64,000 bases of DNA from a bacterium. GTDB taxonomy: Bacteria > Pseudomonadota > Alphaproteobacteria > Acetobacterales > Acetobacteraceae. The stretch is taken from the NCBI GenBank assembly GCA_026224825.1, contig JAMFRO010000105.1, positions 1-64,000 of the forward strand, given 5' to 3'. Made by a program: the position numbers and the translations under genes. Below the pieces are notes generated by a model that was not told the DNA's origin, made no database searches, and worked only from the letters and a program-made list of their open reading frames with translations. This document shows, in pieces, positions 53,745 through 64,000 of the stretch; position 1 is the stretch's first letter, and each line of letters begins with the position of its first letter.

Positions 53745-55667
53745 ATGCTCACGCTAATCGCCGTCTTTGCCCCGCTGCTCGGTGCCGTTCTGGCCGGGGT
53801 GGCGCGTCCGTTCATAGGCAAGCATCTTGCTGTTGGGGCCAGTGTTTTATCGCTGGTGGTGTCCGCCGTGGCTGGCGTGGGTACGCTTGCGGCCGGGTTG
53901 CAGCATGGCATTGCCGCACCTGTGCATATTACGACATGGGTTTCCGTTGGGAATTTTACGGCTGATTGGTCGCTGCGCCAGGATATGCTGAGCCTGACCA
54001 TGGTGGCGATGGTGAGCGTGGTGTCCATGCTCATCCATGTCTATTCCGTGGGCTATATGGCGCATGACAAGACGATGCCGCGGTTTTTTGCCTATATGTC
54101 GCTGTTCACCTTTGCCATGCTCATGCTGGTTACGGCGAATAATCTGCTGCAGTTGTTTTTTGGCTGGGAGGGCGTCGGGCTCGTCTCCTATTTGCTGATT
54201 GGTTATTGGTATGAGAAGCCATCAGCCAATGCCGCGGCGATAAAAGCGTTCATCGTGAACCGGGTTGGCGATGTCGGCTTCGCGGTTGGTATCGCGCTCA
54301 CTTATTATGTGTTTGGCACCATCTCTTTCGATGGGATTTTTGGCGCGGCTGCGTCACATGCGGGGGATGGCTATCGCTTGTTCGGCACGAATTTCCCGGT
54401 GCTGGAGGTCGTCGCAATCCTGCTGTTCATCGGTGCCATGGGTAAGTCCGCGCAGATTTTTCTGCACACCTGGCTGGCGGATGCGATGGAAGGTCCGACG
54501 CCGATTTCCGCTCTGATCCATGCTGCTACGATGGTTGCCGCCGGGGTGTTCATGATCGTGCGTATGTCGCCGGTGATCGATCAGGCGCCGGTGGCGATGC
54601 AGTTCATCACGATCATCGGGGCAAGTACGGCTTTGTTTGCCGGCACCATTGGCTGCGTGCAGAACGACATCAAGCGCATCATCGCCTACTCCACCTGTTC
54701 GCAGTTGGGCTATATGTTCCTGGCGGCTGGCGTCGGCGCCTATCCGGTGGCGATGTTCCATCTCATCGACCATGCCTTCTTCAAGGCGCTGCTGTTTTTG
54801 GCGGCGGGCTCAGTGATCCATGCAATGTCCGATGAGCAGGACATCAGGCTGATGGGCGGCATTGCCCGGAAATTGCCGGTGACCTGGCTGATGATGTTGT
54901 TCGGCGCGCTGGCACTGGCCGGTATCTGGCCTTTCGCCGGCTATTACTCAAAAGATGCGATTTTGGACGCCGCTTATGCGGTCAATTCGCCGGTTGGCTA
55001 TTATGGCTGGGCCTGTGGTGTGATCACGGCGGGGCTGACGGCCTTTTACATCTTCCGGCTTTTCATTCTCACTTTCCACGGTACGTCGCGCGCGCCCAAG
55101 CATGTGCTGGAACATGTGCATGAAAGCCCGCTGGTGATGCTGGCGCCGCTGGTGGTGTTGGCATTCGGGGCTCTGGGTAGCGGCTATATTCTGCATACGG
55201 ATTTCATAGGCACGAATTTTGCCGGCTTCTGGGGCGCCAGTATTCAGGATCCGGCCAGTTCGCCGATGCTGCGGCTTGAGTCCGATCCGGCCTGGGTGGC
55301 GATCGCGCCGTTGGCGATGGGGATACTGGGTATTGCCGTGGCGATATTGTTCTATGTGCTGGTGCCGGCACTGCCGGGGGCACTTTCGCAGCGTTTTGGC
55401 GGGGTGTACCGCTTCCTGCTCAACAAATGGTATTTCGATGAGGTCTATGACGCGCTGCTGGTACGCCCTGCTTTGCGCCTGGCCAAATTCGCTTGGCATT
55501 CCGGTGACGAGCAGTTCATCGATGGGATTCCGAGCTTGCTAACCACGCTGACGTCGGATGCCTCAACGCAGACGGTGAAGCTGCAAACCGGCTCTATCGC
55601 GCTTTATGCCTTTGTGATGCTGATCGGCCTGCTCGGCTTCCTCAGCCTCTTTCTCTGGGTGAGATAG
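53745..55667 (+). CDS. nuoL: NADH-quinone oxidoreductase subunit L
   Basis: NLLQLFFGWEGVGLVSYLLIGYWYEKPSANAAAIKAFIVNRVGDVGFAVGI; HTWLADAMEGPTPISALIHAATMVAAGVF. Confidence 0.97.
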   Translation: MLTLIAVFAPLLGAVLAGVARPFIGKHLAVGASVLSLVVSAVAGVGTLAAGLQHGIAAPVHITTWVSVGNFTADWSLRQDMLSLTMVAMVSVVSMLIHVYSVGYMAHDKTMPRFFAYMSLFTFAMLMLVTANNLLQLFFGWEGVGLVSYLLIGYWYEKPSANAAAIKAFIVNRVGDVGFAVGIALTYYVFGTISFDGIFGAAASHAGDGYRLFGTNFPVLEVVAILLFIGAMGKSAQIFLHTWLADAMEGPTPISALIHAATMVAAGVFMIVRMSPVIDQAPVAMQFITIIGASTALFAGTIGCVQNDIKRIIAYSTCSQLGYMFLAAGVGAYPVAMFHLIDHAFFKALLFLAAGSVIHAMSDEQDIRLMGGIARKLPVTWLMMLFGALALAGIWPFAGYYSKDAILDAAYAVNSPVGYYGWACGVITAGLTAFYIFRLFILTFHGTSRAPKHVLEHVHESPLVMLAPLVVLAFGALGSGYILHTDFIGTNFAGFWGASIQDPASSPMLRLESDPAWVAIAPLAMGILGIAVAILFYVLVPALPGALSQRFGGVYRFLLNKWYFDEVYDALLVRPALRLAKFAWHSGDEQFIDGIPSLLTTLTSDASTQTVKLQTGSIALYAFVMLIGLLGFLSLFLWVR

Positions 55668-55670
55668 ACC

Positions 55671-57191
55671 ATGACTCAATTCGGTTTTCCCATCCTCTCG
55701 GTCATTACCTTCCTGCCGCTTGTGGGCGTGTTTCTGCTCGCCACGCTGCAGGGGGAGGATGCACAGATTGCCGGCCGGGCGCGGTTGATCGCTTTGGTCA
55801 CCAGCCTTATCGTGCTGGCGCTTGGTTTGTATCTCTGGTCGGCTTTCAATCCGGCTTTGCCTGGCTATCAGTTTGTGGAGACGGCGCCCTGGCTGGCCGG
55901 GCTGAATATCGCCTATCGCATGGGTGTGGATGGCATCAGCCTGTTCCTGATTCTGCTGACATTATTCCTCACGCCGATTGCCATTCTTGCCAGCGCTTCC
56001 ATCACAAAGCGGGTGCGCGGGTTTTTCTCCGCATTACTGCTGCTGGAAACGATGACGGTTGGCATGTTCGCTGCGGCGGATTTTGTTCTCTTCTATATCT
56101 TCTTCGAAGCCGTTCTGTTGCCGATGTATCTCATTATCGGTGTCTGGGGCGGTGAGCGGCGGATCTATGCGGCGATCAAATTCTTTGTCTTCACCCTTGC
56201 CGGCTCGCTGTGCATGCTGCTGGCGCTGGTGTGGATGTGGCGCAATGCCGGCAGCACGGACATCGTGACGCTGACGCACACGCCGATCCCGGGCAATGTT
56301 CAGGATTGGCTCTTTCTTGCTTTTCTGGCGTCGTTCGGCGTGAAAGCGGCGGTCTGGCCGCTGCACACCTGGTTGCCGGATGCTTATGGCGAGGCGCCGA
56401 TTCCGGGGACGATCATGCTGGCTGCGGTGCTCTCCAAAATGGGCGCCTATGGTTTCTTGCGTTTTGCTGTGCCGATGCTGCCCAATGCCGCCGCGACATT
56501 TGAACCGGTGATGTTCACGCTGGGTGTGGTGGCGGTCATCTACGTCTCCTTCGTGGCCTTGGCGCAGACGGATATGAAGCGGCTGATCGCCTATTCTTCT
56601 GTCGCGCATATGGGCATCATCATCATCGGTATCTTCACCTTCACGGTGGAAGGGATTGAGGGCGCGCTGTTCCAGATGCTCTCGCATGGCATTGTCATCG
56701 CCGGACTGTTTGTCTGTGCCGGTGTGCTGTTGTCGCGCGGGGAGGGGCTGGTTTTGTCCCGGCTCGGCGGGTTGGCGGCCAGAATGCCGGCCTTTGCGGC
56801 ATTGCTGATGGTGTTCTCATTGGCCAATCTCGGTATGCCCGGCACCTCCGGATTCATTGGCGAGATTCTGGTGATTGTCGGCGCGTTGAAGGTGAACTTC
56901 TGGGTCTCCCTGCTGGCTGCCACAGGCATGGTGCTGGGTGCTGCTTATATGCTGGTGCTGCTGCGCGCTGTGCTGTTTGATAAATTCACCCGCCCGGAAC
57001 TGGCCAATTTGCCGGATTTGAAGGCGGGGGAATATGCCATGCTGCTGCCGCTGGCGGCACTTGTGCTGTGGCTAGGCATTTACCCCAGCAATTTCACCCA
57101 TGTTTTTGATGCGCCGGTTGCCGCTCTCGTGCAGGCGCATACGGCCTCCCTCATGCCTCACACGGCGCTGGCCATGGTGACCACAAAATGA
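55671..57191 (+). CDS. nuoM: NADH-quinone oxidoreductase subunit M
   Basis: MGVDGISLFLILLTLFLTPI...FEAVLLPMYLIIGVWGG...VKAAVWPLHTWLPDAYGEAP. Confidence 0.97.
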   Translation: MTQFGFPILSVITFLPLVGVFLLATLQGEDAQIAGRARLIALVTSLIVLALGLYLWSAFNPALPGYQFVETAPWLAGLNIAYRMGVDGISLFLILLTLFLTPIAILASASITKRVRGFFSALLLLETMTVGMFAAADFVLFYIFFEAVLLPMYLIIGVWGGERRIYAAIKFFVFTLAGSLCMLLALVWMWRNAGSTDIVTLTHTPIPGNVQDWLFLAFLASFGVKAAVWPLHTWLPDAYGEAPIPGTIMLAAVLSKMGAYGFLRFAVPMLPNAAATFEPVMFTLGVVAVIYVSFVALAQTDMKRLIAYSSVAHMGIIIIGIFTFTVEGIEGALFQMLSHGIVIAGLFVCAGVLLSRGEGLVLSRLGGLAARMPAFAALLMVFSLANLGMPGTSGFIGEILVIVGALKVNFWVSLLAATGMVLGAAYMLVLLRAVLFDKFTRPELANLPDLKAGEYAMLLPLAALVLWLGIYPSNFTHVFDAPVAALVQAHTASLMPHTALAMVTTK

Positions 57192-58606
57192 CTTTTGCTA
57201 CGCCCCTCCTCCCTGCGCTGCTGCTTGGCATTGGCGGCATGGTGCTGCTGCTTGCTGGCGTGCTTACGAAGCGCGATCGTTTTACATTCTGCAGCCTGGC
57301 TGCGGTGGCTTTACTGATTCTGGCGGCGATTGCCTCGGCTGTGGCGCCGGATGCGGTGTTGTTTAACGGGTTGCTGAAGACCAGCCTGTTTACGCGTTTT
57401 GCCGATACGCTGGTCTATCTCGGTGCCGCGATGGCCCTGATTTTGTCGCTCGATTATAACCGGCGCGAGAATATCGCTCGTTTCGAGTATCCGATCCTCG
57501 TGCTCTTTGCCGTGCTCGGCATGATCGTGATGATCTCGGCCAATGATTTGATGTCACTGTATATCGGTTTCGAGCTGCAATCTTTGGCGCTGTATATTAC
57601 GGCCGCCATAGCGCGTGATTCCCTACGTTCCACCGAGGCCGGGCTAAAATATTTTGTGCTCGGTGCGTTGGCGTCCGGCTTGCTGATATACGGCATTTCC
57701 CTGGTGTATGGGTTTGCCGGGACGACCAATTTTACGTCTCTCGCCAGCATCCTTACCGGTGGTGCGGGCTATGGCACGGTTATCGGCATCGTGTTCGTGC
57801 TCGTCGGCCTTGCCTTCAAAATATCCGCGGCCCCGTTCCATATGTGGACGCCGGATGTTTATGAGGGGGCCCCTACGCCGGTGACGGCTTTGTTTGGTAC
57901 CGCCCCTAAAGCAGCCGCCATGGCGTTGTTTCTCTCCGTCATGCTGGGGCCGTTCGGGCATCTCGTCGCGCAATGGCAGAGCATCATCGAGATTTTATCC
58001 GCCATCTCCATGGCGCTCGGGGCGTTGGCGGCTATTGGCCAGACCAACATCAAGCGGCTGATGGCGTATTCCTCGATTGGCCATATGGGCTACGCGCTCA
58101 TGGGCTTGGCAGCGGGCACCGAGGCCGGGCTGCAAGCCACGTTGGTTTATATCGCAGTTTATGTCGTCATGTCCTTTGCCGCTTTTGCCTGCATTATTGC
58201 CATGCGGCGCCAAGGCCAGGCGGTGGAGAAGATTTCGGACCTGGCTGGTCTGGCGAGCCAGCGGCCGGGCCTGGCTTTGGCTTTTGCGATCATCATGTGG
58301 GCCATGGCCGGTATTCCGCCGCTGTCCGGTTTCTTCGGCAAATTTTACGTATTTGCCGCGGCGTTGAATGCGGGGCTCATGCCGCTGGTGATTATTGGTG
58401 TGATCTCCAGCATCATCGGCGCGTTCTATTATCTGCGCGTCATCAAGGTGATGTATTTCGACAACGGCACGCCTGATTTCGACGCAACACCGGCCGGTGT
58501 CCGCTTCGTCATGTCCGTGGGCACGATTGCAACAGCTTTGTTTGTTCTCCTGCCCGGCCCGCTGGTTGTCGCGGCTGATGCCGCTGCCCGGGCTTTGATG
58601 GGTTGA
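57188..58606 (+). CDS. nuoN: NADH-quinone oxidoreductase subunit N
   Basis: FELQSLALYITAAIARDSLRSTEAGLKYFVLGALASGLLIYGISLVYG; AAPFHMWTPDVYEGAPTPVTALFG. Confidence 0.97.
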   Translation: MTFATPLLPALLLGIGGMVLLLAGVLTKRDRFTFCSLAAVALLILAAIASAVAPDAVLFNGLLKTSLFTRFADTLVYLGAAMALILSLDYNRRENIARFEYPILVLFAVLGMIVMISANDLMSLYIGFELQSLALYITAAIARDSLRSTEAGLKYFVLGALASGLLIYGISLVYGFAGTTNFTSLASILTGGAGYGTVIGIVFVLVGLAFKISAAPFHMWTPDVYEGAPTPVTALFGTAPKAAAMALFLSVMLGPFGHLVAQWQSIIEILSAISMALGALAAIGQTNIKRLMAYSSIGHMGYALMGLAAGTEAGLQATLVYIAVYVVMSFAAFACIIAMRRQGQAVEKISDLAGLASQRPGLALAFAIIMWAMAGIPPLSGFFGKFYVFAAALNAGLMPLVIIGVISSIIGAFYYLRVIKVMYFDNGTPDFDATPAGVRFVMSVGTIATALFVLLPGPLVVAADAAARALMG

Positions 58607-59316
58607 CGGGCTGGCGCCTCGAGGTTTTCGAAGAACTGGCGTCGACCTCGACATTATGTGCTGAGCGGGCGCGCGCTGGTGAGGCTGGTGGTTTGGCTGT
58701 GCTGGCGCTGCGGCAGAGTGCTGGGCGGGGCTCCCGCGGGCGCGTGTGGCAAGCGCCGGAGGGCAATCTCAATCTTTCCGTATTGCTGCGCCCCGGGCGC
58801 CCCGCGGCCGAGGCCGGCATGTTCGCGCTTTTGGCCGGCGTTGCGGTGGCGGAAGCGCTGGAAAGCATCACATCCCTCGCTGTCACGTTGAAATGGCCGA
58901 ATGATATTCTGTTTAGGCAGGCCAAGCTTGGCGGTATCCTGATCGACGCCGTGCCCTCCGGTTTGGGGCTCGACTGGCTGGTCATCGGTATTGGCATCAA
59001 TCTGCGTGAGGCGCCCAGGATCGAGGGCAGGCGTACGACCGCTCTGGGCGAGCATGGTGTTGAATTACCCCCCCAGACAGTGGCCAATGCCGTGCTGGAG
59101 CGGCTGGAGCATTGGCAGGATGCGCCCGCAGCGGCGATTATGCAGGTCTGGCTGGCGCGTGCCCATGGTATTGGCACGCCGATTGAGGTTCTGGCCGGCG
59201 GAAAACTTTTGCAGGGCAGCTTCGCGGGGCTAACGCCCGCAGGTGAATTGCTGTTGCGGAGTGAAGATCGTATCGAGGCGATCAGCACCGGGGAAGTATT
59301 GCTCGGTCCACCATGA
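58603..59316 (+). CDS. birA: Biotin-[acetyl-CoA-carboxylase] ligase (no HTH domain, TTG start)
   Basis: [29 protein letters not shown]...[22 protein letters not shown]...[10 protein letters not shown]. Confidence 0.9.
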   Translation: MTGWRLEVFEELASTSTLCAERARAGEAGGLAVLALRQSAGRGSRGRVWQAPEGNLNLSVLLRPGRPAAEAGMFALLAGVAVAEALESITSLAVTLKWPNDILFRQAKLGGILIDAVPSGLGLDWLVIGIGINLREAPRIEGRRTTALGEHGVELPPQTVANAVLERLEHWQDAPAAAIMQVWLARAHGIGTPIEVLAGGKLLQGSFAGLTPAGELLLRSEDRIEAISTGEVLLGPP

Positions 59317-60137
59317 GGGGCAAAAGCATGCTTTTGGTCATTGATGCCGGCAATACCAACATCGTCTTCGCGGTCCATGATGGCGTGGAATGGCGAGGTA
59401 CGTGGCGTCTGGCGACATCGGCGCAGCGGACCTCCGACGAATACGGGGTCTGGCTTGAGGCGTTGCTGACACGCACCGGGATTTCCCCGCATGATGTAGA
59501 GCGGGCGGTCATCGGTACGGTGGTGCCGGCGGCCCTGTATCATCTGCGTCGGCTTTGCCGCGAATGGTTCAGCGTGGAGCCGCTGGTGGCCCGTGCCTCC
59601 CTGAAGTGGGGGTTCGCCATTAAGACGGACAATCCAGACGAGGTGGGTGCCGACCGCTTGCTGAATGCGCTGGCGGCGCACCGGCAATATAAAGGTCCGC
59701 TCGTGGTGGTGGATTTCGGCACGGCGACGACCTTCGACGTTGTTGACGAGGATGGTTCCTATATCGGTGGTGCCATTTCCCCCGGCATCAATCTCTCAAT
59801 CGAGGCGCTGCACCAGGCCGCGGCCAGGCTGCCGCGGATTGGCATCAGCCGTCCTCAATCGGTCATCGGCAGGGGCACTGTGTCCGCCATGCAGTCCGGT
59901 ACGTATTGGGGCTATGTGGGGCTCATCGAGGGGCTGCTGACCCGGATTGCCGCCGAATTCGGCAAGCCGCTGAAAGCGATTGCCACGGGCGGCCTTGCCC
60001 CCTTGTTTGCTGAAGGCACGGCGAAATTCATGGCCATTGATGCGGATTTGACGCTCGATGGTTTGCGTTTGCTGTCGTTGCTTAACCCAGCACCAGTTTT
60101 GCCGCGCGATCGTGCGCGGCTTATCGAGAATGAATAA
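59313..60137 (+). CDS. coaX: Type III pantothenate kinase
   Basis: [19 protein letters not shown]...[53 protein letters not shown]. Confidence 0.95.
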   Translation: MRGKSMLLVIDAGNTNIVFAVHDGVEWRGTWRLATSAQRTSDEYGVWLEALLTRTGISPHDVERAVIGTVVPAALYHLRRLCREWFSVEPLVARASLKWGFAIKTDNPDEVGADRLLNALAAHRQYKGPLVVVDFGTATTFDVVDEDGSYIGGAISPGINLSIEALHQAAARLPRIGISRPQSVIGRGTVSAMQSGTYWGYVGLIEGLLTRIAAEFGKPLKAIATGGLAPLFAEGTAKFMAIDADLTLDGLRLLSLLNPAPVLPRDRARLIENE

Positions 60138-60158
60138 ACAAATGGTTCAGGAGAAGTA

Positions 60159-61844
60159 ATGGCAAAATCCACCGGTAAGACAGTGGTTTCGGTGCAGGAT
60201 GATGCCGGGCAGGGGTTCATTTTCGTGCCGCTCGGCGGCACGGGCGAGATCGGGATGAATTTCAACCTTTATGGCTGCGATGGTGCCTGGCTGGCGGTTG
60301 ACTGCGGGATCGGCTTCTCCGGCCCTGATACGCCGGAGACGGAGATTTTGCTCCCCGATCCGGCCTTTATCGCCGAGCAGCGCGATGCCTTGCTGGGGAT
60401 CGTCGTCACCCATGTGCATGAGGATCATATCGGCGGTATTGCCCGGCTCTGGCCGCAATTGCGCTGTCCGGTTTATGCCACGCCCTTCGCTGCGGCGGTC
60501 ATTCGCCGCAAGCTGAATGAGGCCGGGCTGACGCGCGAAGTGAAAATCCACATCATCCAACCGGGCGGACGCTTTGTGCTGGGGCCGTTCCAGCTTCGCT
60601 ATCTGGCGATGACGCATTCCACGCCGGAGGCGCAGGCGCTGGCGCTGACAACACGTTACGGTACCGTGTTGCATACCGGGGATTGGAAATTTGACCCCTC
60701 GCCGGTTGTGGGCGGGCTCTCCGATGAGGCTGGGTTGAAGGAATTGGGCGATGCCGGTGTGCTGGCCATTGTCTCTGATTCCACCAATGCGACGGTTGAG
60801 GGGCATTCCGGCTCAGAGCTGGAGGTGAAGAAGAGCCTCGAAGCGCTCATCATGGATCTGCCCGGCCGCGTGGCGGTGACGTGTTTTGCCAGCAATATCG
60901 CGCGTGTTGCCTCTGTTATCGATGCCGGGGTGGCGGCAGGGCGCCATGTGGCGCTTATCGGCCGCAGCCTGGGCAATTACATTGCGGCCGCCCAGGAGTC
61001 TGGATATCTGCTGGATGTGCCGGATTTTATTCCCGAGAAGGCTATTGGCAGTATTCCGGATGATAATCTGCTGCTGGTGGTGACCGGCAGCCAGGGTGAG
61101 CCGCGTGCTGCCTTGGCGCGCATCGCGGCGGATACGCATCCTCATGCCGTGCTGGGCGAGGGCGATACGGTGATCTTCTCCTCGCGCGTGATTCCTGGAA
61201 ATGAGCGGGCGATCGCCACGGTGCGCGATGGGTTGGCCAGGCGCGGGGTAAACGTCATTACTGATGATGATGAATTCACCCATGTCTCGGGTCATCCGGC
61301 GCGCGATGAGCTGCGTAAATTATATAAGCTGGTCCGGCCGCAATATGTGATCCCGACGCATGGTACCTGGCGCCATCTTTCCACCCATGCCGCTTTGGCT
61401 GAGGAGGAAGGTATACCGACAGTGCTGCTGGAGAACGGCGACGTATTGCAGTTTGCGCCGGGCCGGCCCGAAATTGTCGATACCGTGCCCACGGGGCGGC
61501 TGGCGGTGGACGGGGAACGGATCGTGCCGCTGAAGGGCGGTATCATGGCCAACCGGCGCCGGATGCTGTTCAACGGCGCTGTGATTGGCAGTTTTGCCAT
61601 GGACGGTTCTGGCAAACTGCTGGGGCTGCCGAAAATCTCAGCGCCGGGGCTGCTCGATGAGGTGGAAGCCGACCTTCGGCAAGAGGTGGAAACGGAGTTC
61701 CGGGAGATTCTCATTAAGCTCCGCGCCGAGCTGCGCCGTGACGACTCCGCGTTTATCAATGCGGCCAAAGCCGGGTTGCGGAAAATTATTGGCAAGCATT
61801 TTGGCAAACGGCCCCTGGTAGAGGTGCATGCCATTCAAGTTTGA
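60159..61844 (+). CDS. rnj: Ribonuclease J
   Basis: FVPLGGTGEIGMNFNLYG...VVTHVHEDHIGGIARLWPQL; HGTWRHLSTHAALAEEEGIPTVLLENGDV. Confidence 0.94.
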   Translation: MAKSTGKTVVSVQDDAGQGFIFVPLGGTGEIGMNFNLYGCDGAWLAVDCGIGFSGPDTPETEILLPDPAFIAEQRDALLGIVVTHVHEDHIGGIARLWPQLRCPVYATPFAAAVIRRKLNEAGLTREVKIHIIQPGGRFVLGPFQLRYLAMTHSTPEAQALALTTRYGTVLHTGDWKFDPSPVVGGLSDEAGLKELGDAGVLAIVSDSTNATVEGHSGSELEVKKSLEALIMDLPGRVAVTCFASNIARVASVIDAGVAAGRHVALIGRSLGNYIAAAQESGYLLDVPDFIPEKAIGSIPDDNLLLVVTGSQGEPRAALARIAADTHPHAVLGEGDTVIFSSRVIPGNERAIATVRDGLARRGVNVITDDDEFTHVSGHPARDELRKLYKLVRPQYVIPTHGTWRHLSTHAALAEEEGIPTVLLENGDVLQFAPGRPEIVDTVPTGRLAVDGERIVPLKGGIMANRRRMLFNGAVIGSFAMDGSGKLLGLPKISAPGLLDEVEADLRQEVETEFREILIKLRAELRRDDSAFINAAKAGLRKIIGKHFGKRPLVEVHAIQV

Positions 61845-62042
61845 ACAAAAAATAGAAATTTATGGGTGATCAATAGTGCTGCTTGACCAAAAAAAGATCA
61901 GAGAATGTTTTTTTGGCTAAAATATGCGCGAAATCGAACCTGTTTTTTCTGGACGCCTATGATTTGTGCGGTGCATGATAAGCCCAGGATGGGGTTTGGT
62001 TCTTCATCCTGCCGTGTGACTGGCGTTTCCTCCCTGAACTTG

Positions 62043-62078
62043 GCCCGCCGCCCGATTAGGGCTGGCGGGCTTCTTTCT
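62043..62078 (+). terminator. Terminator-like hairpin between rnj and the acyltransferase
   Basis: GCCCGCC-GCCC-gatta-GGGC-t-GGCGGGC followed by TTCTTTCT. Confidence 0.65.
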
Positions 62079-62101
62079 ATTTGTTTAGGACGAAGCTGCC
62101 C

Positions 62102-63250
62102 ATGAGCACGAAGTTGAGCACGAAGCAGGAATTAACCGATCTGACCATCTGCCGCGCTGTGTTCGCGCTTTGGGTCTTCACCTACCACGTTGATTTGTAT
62201 ATTAATTTTTCCCGCTTCCTGGGGCCTGCGGCGGATTTGATCCGGCATGGCTATCTTGGCGTGGATGGGTTTTTCATCCTGTCCGGCCTCATTCTGGCCC
62301 GGGTGCATGCTGACCTGACCGGCGATACTCAGCGTTACTGGATCAATGGGCGGCCTTCGTCATTTCAACGGCCCACGGTAGGAATGATGATGCGGTTCTG
62401 GGGTAAGCGGCTGGCGCGCGTCTATCCGGTTCATCTCGCCACCATCCTTATACTCGCAGCCCTGGCGGGATTTGGCGTCTTGCTTGGTTGGCAGCCTCAC
62501 GATCCTAGCCGGTTTGGAGTCTCATCGCTGATACAAAATCTTCTGCTTGTGCAGGGGTGGGGGGGCAGTACGCATGGGGCCTGGAATTACCCGTCCTGGT
62601 CGGTCAGTACGGAATGGGCAGGCTACCTTATTTTTCCGATCCTATGGTATTCGCTGTCCTACTGCAGTGCGATTGTCGCCGCGCAAACCATGGTGGTGGG
62701 CTTTGCTTGGGTGGGCTTGGTCTTCGCCGCAAATGGCTACAACCTCAATTTGACCTTCGCCCACGGCCTGTACCGGTTTTTCCCTGAGTTTATTATCGGC
62801 ATGGGGATTGCCCGTGTTGTGCATTTTGTGGCGGATTTTGATGCGGTGCGCAGGGCAAGCCGGATAACAGGTTTTGTTGTCACAATATCCGCGGCAGCCA
62901 TCGGGATCGATCTGGCGGCGGTTCTCGGGATCTGGCTCATATTGGGGGCGTTTTTGATGCAGGCGGATGCAGAGCAGCCCGCTTTGCTCGGACGGCGCAC
63001 GGCATTGAATTGGCTAGGCCGGCGTTCATATGCATTTTATATGAGTTTTGCGATCGCCGAATTGCTGATGTCCCAATATTTCCAGCACAGTGGTTGGACG
63101 CCACGGAGTCATGCGTTGCTTTTTGCGGCAGGCATGCTGGCGATAACTCTGGCGCTGGCGGTTTCCCTTTACGCGGTGGTAGAAACGCCGTGCCGGCGTA
63201 TGGCGGATCGCTGGCTGGCACTCCCGGCCGATGCGCTGCCCGCCGAATAA
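62102..63250 (+). CDS. Acyltransferase family 3 (OafA/YrhL-like) membrane protein
   Basis: [23 protein letters not shown]...[26 protein letters not shown]; likely start [13 protein letters not shown] at 62102 (ORF open from 62081). Confidence 0.9.
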   Translation: MSTKLSTKQELTDLTICRAVFALWVFTYHVDLYINFSRFLGPAADLIRHGYLGVDGFFILSGLILARVHADLTGDTQRYWINGRPSSFQRPTVGMMMRFWGKRLARVYPVHLATILILAALAGFGVLLGWQPHDPSRFGVSSLIQNLLLVQGWGGSTHGAWNYPSWSVSTEWAGYLIFPILWYSLSYCSAIVAAQTMVVGFAWVGLVFAANGYNLNLTFAHGLYRFFPEFIIGMGIARVVHFVADFDAVRRASRITGFVVTISAAAIGIDLAAVLGIWLILGAFLMQADAEQPALLGRRTALNWLGRRSYAFYMSFAIAELLMSQYFQHSGWTPRSHALLFAAGMLAITLALAVSLYAVVETPCRRMADRWLALPADALPAE

Positions 63251-63278
63251 CACTGGCACTTATCTCAAAAGGTTAAAA

Positions 63279-64000
63279 ATGCGACTGTCCCAAAGCCTGA
63301 TCCCGACCCTCAAGGAGACGCCGTCGGACGCCCAGATTGCCTCGCACCGGCTGATGCTGCGGGCGGGTATGATCCGTCAGATGGCATCGGGCATCTACGC
63401 CTGGCTGCCTACGGGTCTTCGTGTGTTGAGCAAGATCGCGCAGATTGTCCGCGAGGAGCAGGATGCCGCCGGGGCGCAGGAAATGCTGATGCCGACGATC
63501 CAGAGTGCGGATCTCTGGCGCGAGAGCGGGCGCTATGATGCCTATGGCAAGGAGATGCTGCGTATCACCGACCGGCATGAGCGTGAGCTGCTGTATGGGC
63601 CGACGAATGAGGAGATGATCACCGCACTCGTGCGGGATTCGATCAAGAGCTACCGCGATCTGCCGCAACTTCCCTATCATATCCAGTGGAAATTCCGTGA
63701 CGAGGTGCGGCCGCGTTTTGGCGTGCTGCGCGGGCGCGAATTTCTGATGAAGGATGCGTACAGCTTCGATGTTGATTATGCGGGTGCGCTGGTTGCCTAT
63801 AAAAAAATGATGCTGGCCTATATGCGGACGTTCCAGCGCATCGGCATCACGGCGATTCCGATGCGTGCGGATACGGGGCAGATCGGTGGTGATCTGTCGC
63901 ATGAGTTTCATGTGCTGGCGCCCACGGGTGAGAGCGGCGTGTTCTATGACGCAGCGTTCGAAACCGGGGATGCGCTGGTAGAGACGGATATCGAAAAATT
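63279..64000 (+). CDS. proS: Prolyl-tRNA synthetase, N-terminal part (truncated by window end)
   Basis: [80 protein letters not shown]; read directly from sequence, absent from the ORF track because it has no stop in the window. Confidence 0.95.
   Translation, partial: MRLSQSLIPTLKETPSDAQIASHRLMLRAGMIRQMASGIYAWLPTGLRVLSKIAQIVREEQDAAGAQEMLMPTIQSADLWRESGRYDAYGKEMLRITDRHERELLYGPTNEEMITALVRDSIKSYRDLPQLPYHIQWKFRDEVRPRFGVLRGREFLMKDAYSFDVDYAGALVAYKKMMLAYMRTFQRIGITAIPMRADTGQIGGDLSHEFHVLAPTGESGVFYDAAFETGDALVETDIEK

Overview
This 64 kb window is a gene-dense, GC-rich alphaproteobacterial chromosome segment. By gene content and order I infer a Rhodospirillales/Acetobacteraceae-like organism; I did not test this by search. 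From left to right it contains: (1) the distal S10/spc/alpha ribosomal-protein operon, rplX' to rplQ, with secY, adk and rpoA; (2) a mixed accessory and housekeeping region at 8-37 kb, with an NMT1-type ABC importer, DUF1491, a PaiB-like protein, a polysaccharide ABC exporter, a lytic transglycosylase with a SPOR domain, an aroK-aroB fusion, xerD, a GT2 / sugar-transferase / GtrA surface module, purA, hisZ, an MBOAT acyltransferase with a possible SGNH-like partner, cobT, cobS, a J-domain protein, bolA, a creatininase, an antiporter, gabT, an ATP12-like chaperone and AsmA; (3) tRNA-Leu, tig, clpP, clpX, lon, hup, tRNA-Val and tRNA-Asp; (4) a complete nuoA-N operon followed by birA, coaX and rnj; (5) an acyltransferase-3 gene and the start of proS. 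I saw no rRNA, CRISPR array, transposase or prophage. The most unusual signals are not protein families. Two very long inverted repeats between convergent genes have arms that begin one nucleotide before both facing stop codons. A tandem 29-bp triplication of the aroKB translation start creates two 10-aa micro-ORFs chained by ATGA overlaps. All other convergent gene pairs in the window overlap, three of them by exactly 4 bp at the stop codons.
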